Assembly: GCA_003864495.1 (NCBI GenBank)
Contig: ML133496.1
Coordinates: 3,005,631 to 3,069,630 of the forward strand
Source of the DNA: Nemopilema nomurai
Taxonomy: Eukaryota > Cnidaria > Scyphozoa > Rhizostomeae > Rhizostomatidae
Direction of reading: 5' to 3'
Length of the DNA: 64,000 nucleotides
Numbering within the stretch: the stretch's first letter is position 1; every line of letters starts with the position of its first letter. The translations under genes and the position numbers were made by a program. Under the pieces are notes generated by a model, which was not told the DNA's origin, did no database searches, and worked only from the letters and a program-made list of their open reading frames with translations. Below are positions 60,801-64,000 of the stretch, in pieces.

Positions 60801-61891
60801 ATTATTGGAGCTTCAGTTGAGAACTCTTGTATCTGCAGTCAAGGCCTTGGATTGATCTGACTAGAATGCACGGTTGACCTAAGATGAAGTTTTACGGTGC
60901 TTCATAAAACTAAGTTGTAATGAATCTCATTAAATTTCATCCTCCATCAGCAATCTGTATGTTCGCACATGAAATCCGTTTAAGTGATCGAAATCTCTAA
61001 ACGAGAACTTCTCACCACGAAAGAGAATGTTATAGAACAAAGTTTGATAAATATAATATTTTCTTACTGTGAAAAATATTCCGACTGTTGCACCTGCAAC
61101 GTTGCCCAACAACGTCATTGCCCCAATTACCCCGGAACTGAAGCCTGCAAAATGAAAGAGCATTATTCAAAACCTGTATTTGTCGCTGAATATTAATTGA
61201 TTGAAGTTCCACTCCTCACCGACCTAGAGATCCTCATAGCCTTCTTTAGCACGCTAATCCTGTCAACTACCCGTATATAAAGTCTTTTTAACTATAGTTA
61301 TAATTTCATTACCATTCAACTGGGCATGCAGCTCTGCAGAAGTCACTTACCACTAAAAGCTGACACAGGAGTTTAGATGATCCGCATTATGCGATAAATA
61401 ACTGAGTTTAGAAGGCTAATACCATATACTCTTTTACGTGCCATATATGAGAAAATACAATGACGATATGTGTGGCGCTTGTTGACTAGGGACTGGCTTC
61501 AAAGAGCCTGGTACTGAATGGCAGATCTTGACGTCATTTTCACCAGAGTGCATCAGCAGATCCGCACGTGCTACGAGGCCTGGCACGAGCGTTCGATGCA
61601 GCATAAAGTAAACACCGGAGCCTTGATACGCTTATGTAAGCTAGGCCAAGATAAACAGAATAACTGGAGGTTCCTCTATGATATTACACTCTACGATTCG
61701 CTTAATTCACTGCTGTACAAAAAGCATCCCGCAAATCGATAAATGGCCCGTGATCAAAGATGCTATGTAACAGTTGGTGAGCTACGTACCTCTCTGAGCA
61801 GCAGGAGTCTTGTCTGCAATGAGTCCGTTGTAAGGCACGCTGATTACTGCATAACATGCCACAACGCATAAATAGAATATGCTAAACATGC
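54872..61891 (-). CDS. Major facilitator superfamily transporter, exons for TM4-TM12 (5' partial)
   Basis: A multi-pass membrane carrier; substrate unknown. Nine exons in transcript order: 61790-61891, 61068-61144, 60398-60515, 60007-60048, 58877-59051, 57441-57505, 56600-56689, 55449-55549, 54872-55042. Every border is AG/GT and all phases join into one 312-residue frame ending in TAA. Motifs in order: VPYNGLIADKTPAAQRG (loop after TM4), GAMTLLGNVAG (TM5), a TM6 exon with ILSCPEK, HDFRWVFITRFLMQQG entering TM7, IGGFLSDKLRRRK (MFS loop motif after TM8), GFGAYSAVDFALVMDVLP (TM10), KDLAVWHQ, LPQAVATPIGGIVLD (TM11), then TM12 and a short basic tail KIKRAK. MFS proteins usually have 400-550 residues, so TM1-TM3 lie upstream. 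The motifs match a group best known to me from bacteria and fungi. Confidence 0.92.
56265..56570 (+). other. Unrecognised 101-codon frame inside an MFS intron
   Basis: It opens with a true ATG on the strand opposite the MFS gene. The product is basic and has no recognised domain. Residues read from about 56351-56428 (KYSKYAEV, then FLAAVVKVCTTKYL) resemble the translation of 4486-4560, where the similarity crosses a frame change (KYFKYAK, then RFLAMVKFCTTKHL). This suggests fragments of one dispersed, once-coding repeat, possibly from a transposable element. Confidence 0.25.
58610..58738. repeat. ~63-bp tandem duplication
   Basis: GTAACAAACTCATTGGAATA, then TTTAATAGCAGAAATTC and ATCATTTTATTCAGCCTCG, occurs twice back to back. 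The second copy has five extra bases (TTGAC). It lies in an MFS intron. Confidence 0.85.
59178..59832. repeat. Nested segmental duplications in an MFS intron
   Basis: Block A, about 59178-59282 (AATAAGAGAGAAAGAG to CAATTATCAA), recurs at about 59733-59832. Block B, about 59367-59555 (GGAAGTCTAGACAA to TCAGAAAATCAG), recurs at about 59580-59765, offset about 210 bp, nearly identical. The pattern A-B-B-A' implies successive duplications. Confidence 0.8.
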
Positions 61892-62617
61892 CTGAAAGAT
61901 ATAAAGAATCGGCTATGCAGTGGATCAATAGCATGGTCTGGTGAGCAACATAGATCGAACATATCCATACGAATAACCTATATTATCAAGTTAATACATA
62001 AAGTTATACCTTTCAAGTAAAAAATAGTTAGCATTACTCAATAGTTATAATGCAGAAATCCTGGGAAATATATTCTAAAGGTCTGGGTACATTTGCCACA
62101 TCAGCTTGCATAGCTGCCAGTATTTTATGTATGGGTGTATGTCTTACGTTTGGAAAAACAAAGCAGAACATCAAAAGAAATCCTCTTTTCCTGGCATAAC
62201 CATAATCAGTACTGAAGAGTCCCGAAAAGACCGATAAAAAGATTTTTCTTGAAAGTATAGCACCGCGAAATGCTACCGACTGTGCAAATCAGCCGGGTTT
62301 GTCATGAACTGGTGCAAATAAAACCGCATCAGCCCATCGTTTATCTTCATTCCATTACAGAACGCGGATTAGTTCGTAACCCTGTGTTTAAAGACCAAAC
62401 AACAGTAATCTGCTAGCATATTCGTGCCTACCGCTGTGCGATTCAAATTGGAAAAGTAAAACTTTCAAAGACATACAACCAGATACTATAAGCCTGCTTT
62501 AACAAACATATTTAAATAGTCCAAGATCCAAGTATGAACTCATCAACAAACACACTTCAATATTTAGTACGAATTTTTAGTGACACTATGATAGGCGTTG
62601 TAGGGAAATGAATAAAT

Positions 62618-63088
62618 AAAGAAGCAATGATTGAAGACAGAAACGAGTAATGTTTACGTACAAATGAAGAAGCAATGATTGAAGACAAAAACGAGTAATG
62701 TTTACGTACAAATGAAGAAGCAATGATTGAAGACAAAAACGAGTAATGTTTACGTACAAATGAAGAAGCAAAGATTGAAGAAAACGAGTAATGTTTACGT
62801 ACAAATGAAGAAGCAATGATTGAAGACAAAAACGAGTAATGTTTACGTACAAATGAAGAAGCAATGATTGAAGACAAAAACGAGTAATGTTTACGTACAA
62901 ATGAAGAAGCAATGATTGAAGACAAAAACGAGTAATGTTTACATACAAATGAAGAAGCAATGATTGAAGACAAAAACGAGTAATGTTTACGTACAAATGA
63001 AGAAGCAAAGATTGAAGACAAAAACGAGTAATGTTTACGTACAAATGAAGAAGCAAAGATTGAAGACAAAAACGAGTAACTTTTACGT
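62618..63088. repeat. 48-bp tandem repeat, almost ten copies
   Basis: The unit begins TGTTTACGTACAAATGAAGA and ends AAACGAGTAA. Copies are nearly identical; one at about 62765-62790 lacks three bases. As 48 is a multiple of three and the unit is free of stops on the minus strand, a 183-codon repeat frame runs through (62557-63108). I judge that fortuitous. It lies 5' of the first visible MFS exon, probably in an intron. Confidence 0.93.
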
Positions 63089-63355
63089 ACATAGGTTTCC
63101 CCGTGCATTTGGTTTCTGGGTCAGTAAGTTCACAAGAAACATCGTCTCGTCTTTATTCGTGGAATTCTTTTCTAAACTGGTAATGTTCACATATGGAGCA
63201 CATCGTCGAAGTTCTAAGTCCATGAAGCACTAAATAAAAAAGTTTTTATCATTATATATTTGTTCTTTAACTCAGTCGATGTTCTCCTGATCTTCAAAGC
63301 TCTCTTTGAAGCAGTTTCATTTAAACCTCTTGCATTTGAGTAAAGGCTATCAGGA

Positions 63356-63640
63356 ATGGCACAAAAAACTACAAACCGTAATATCTCGAAGGAAAGACAG
63401 CTTGGAAACAGGTATGGCAGAATTAAATCAAATATAAAAAAGGCTGTTAGGAAATATAGAGGTTTCAAAACAGATCGGGAAGTAACAATATCGAATGAAA
63501 TAACTCGAATAGACTTGAAGTATTTTTGCCATAAAGTAATCCAGAAAGGAATGGTGATGAACAAACAAATAGGTCAGTCTACGAAAAGAAATGAAACAGC
63601 AATAAACAATTTCCTTTATGAATCGATTTCAGAATTATAA
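63356..63640 (+). other. Unrecognised 94-codon open frame
   Basis: It opens at an ATG (GGAATGG) and encodes a basic, Asn-, Lys- and Arg-rich product without signal peptide, membrane segment or recognised domain. An overlapping 116-codon minus-strand frame at 63214-63564 is also open. Neither shows independent support. It could be a TE remnant or chance. Confidence 0.12.
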
Positions 63641-64000
63641 TTTCCACTTGACATCATTCACAAAGAAATCTTAAGTGCAATGGGACAATATCTCGTAGCA
63701 CTATGGTTTAGCTTCTAATACGCTCAAACAGTATCGCAATTTACCTCTTCTGCATGAAACAAGCCGCACATGAGAGTGAAGTACAAGTCATTAATGCGTG
63801 AATAGCTAATTTCCTCAATTAGACCCCCCTTTTTTAGAATATGCTCCTTGGACAGATCATACATTTATGTGAGTGCCCAGGTCATTTCTTCACTTATGCA
63901 GCAAAAATGCAAAAACTTAAGGCTTGCAACCGTATCATTAAATGAATACACTCCAATACAATTTCGAAAACTCCAATGAACGTTTTATCTCTAGCATATT

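Larger units (their letters stand above)
61892..64000. other. Region 5' of the visible MFS exons
   Basis: Apart from the 48-bp array, it holds AT-rich unique sequence. I searched the minus strand for exons encoding TM1-TM3 and found none with matching motifs, so they lie beyond the window or were missed. Confidence 0.4.

Overview
This is a gene-poor, AT-rich stretch of an animal nuclear genome. Coding sequence is split by spliceosomal introns with GT..AG borders, there are no operons, and simple repeats and tandem arrays are everywhere. The intron-rich MFS transporter gene, the intronless class A receptor and the selenocysteine thioredoxin reductase fit an invertebrate, and a cnidarian such as a coral or sea anemone is my guess. 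That placement is inference and was not tested.

Three protein-coding loci are supported. (1) On the + strand at 2718-13802 are the last three coding exons of a thioredoxin reductase ending Gly-Cys-Sec-Gly. The in-frame TGA at 13794-13796 is the selenocysteine codon, and a strong SECIS candidate lies in the 3' UTR at 14521-14591. Earlier exons lie before the window. (2) On the + strand at 37686-38978 is a complete single-exon class A GPCR of 430 residues. It lacks the usual TM3-ECL2 disulfide cysteines. (3) On the - strand at 54872-61891 are the last nine exons of a 12-TM major facilitator superfamily transporter (TM4 to TM12), whose splice phases all agree. Its 5' exons lie beyond the right edge or were not recognised.

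Layout: 1-2700 holds dispersed and tandem repeats. 2718-14600 is thioredoxin reductase with two long introns that carry minisatellites. 14700-17330 has a ~104-bp array and a ~110-bp array. 17340-37600 is about 20 kb with no gene I can support, broken by an AATAT microsatellite at 30.2 kb. The GPCR follows. 39.0-48.5 kb is gene-free apart from an inverted-repeat element at 46432-46995. 48.6-53.8 kb holds two adjacent large arrays: a ~175-bp satellite with an internal hairpin, and a 45/41-bp higher-order minisatellite. The MFS gene follows, with segmental duplications in its introns. A 48-bp array lies at 62.6-63.1 kb.

The three genes show no functional link. I found no evidence for a novel multi-gene system. 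The most informative biology is the UGA recoding and its SECIS; the most unusual structure is the satellite/minisatellite block.
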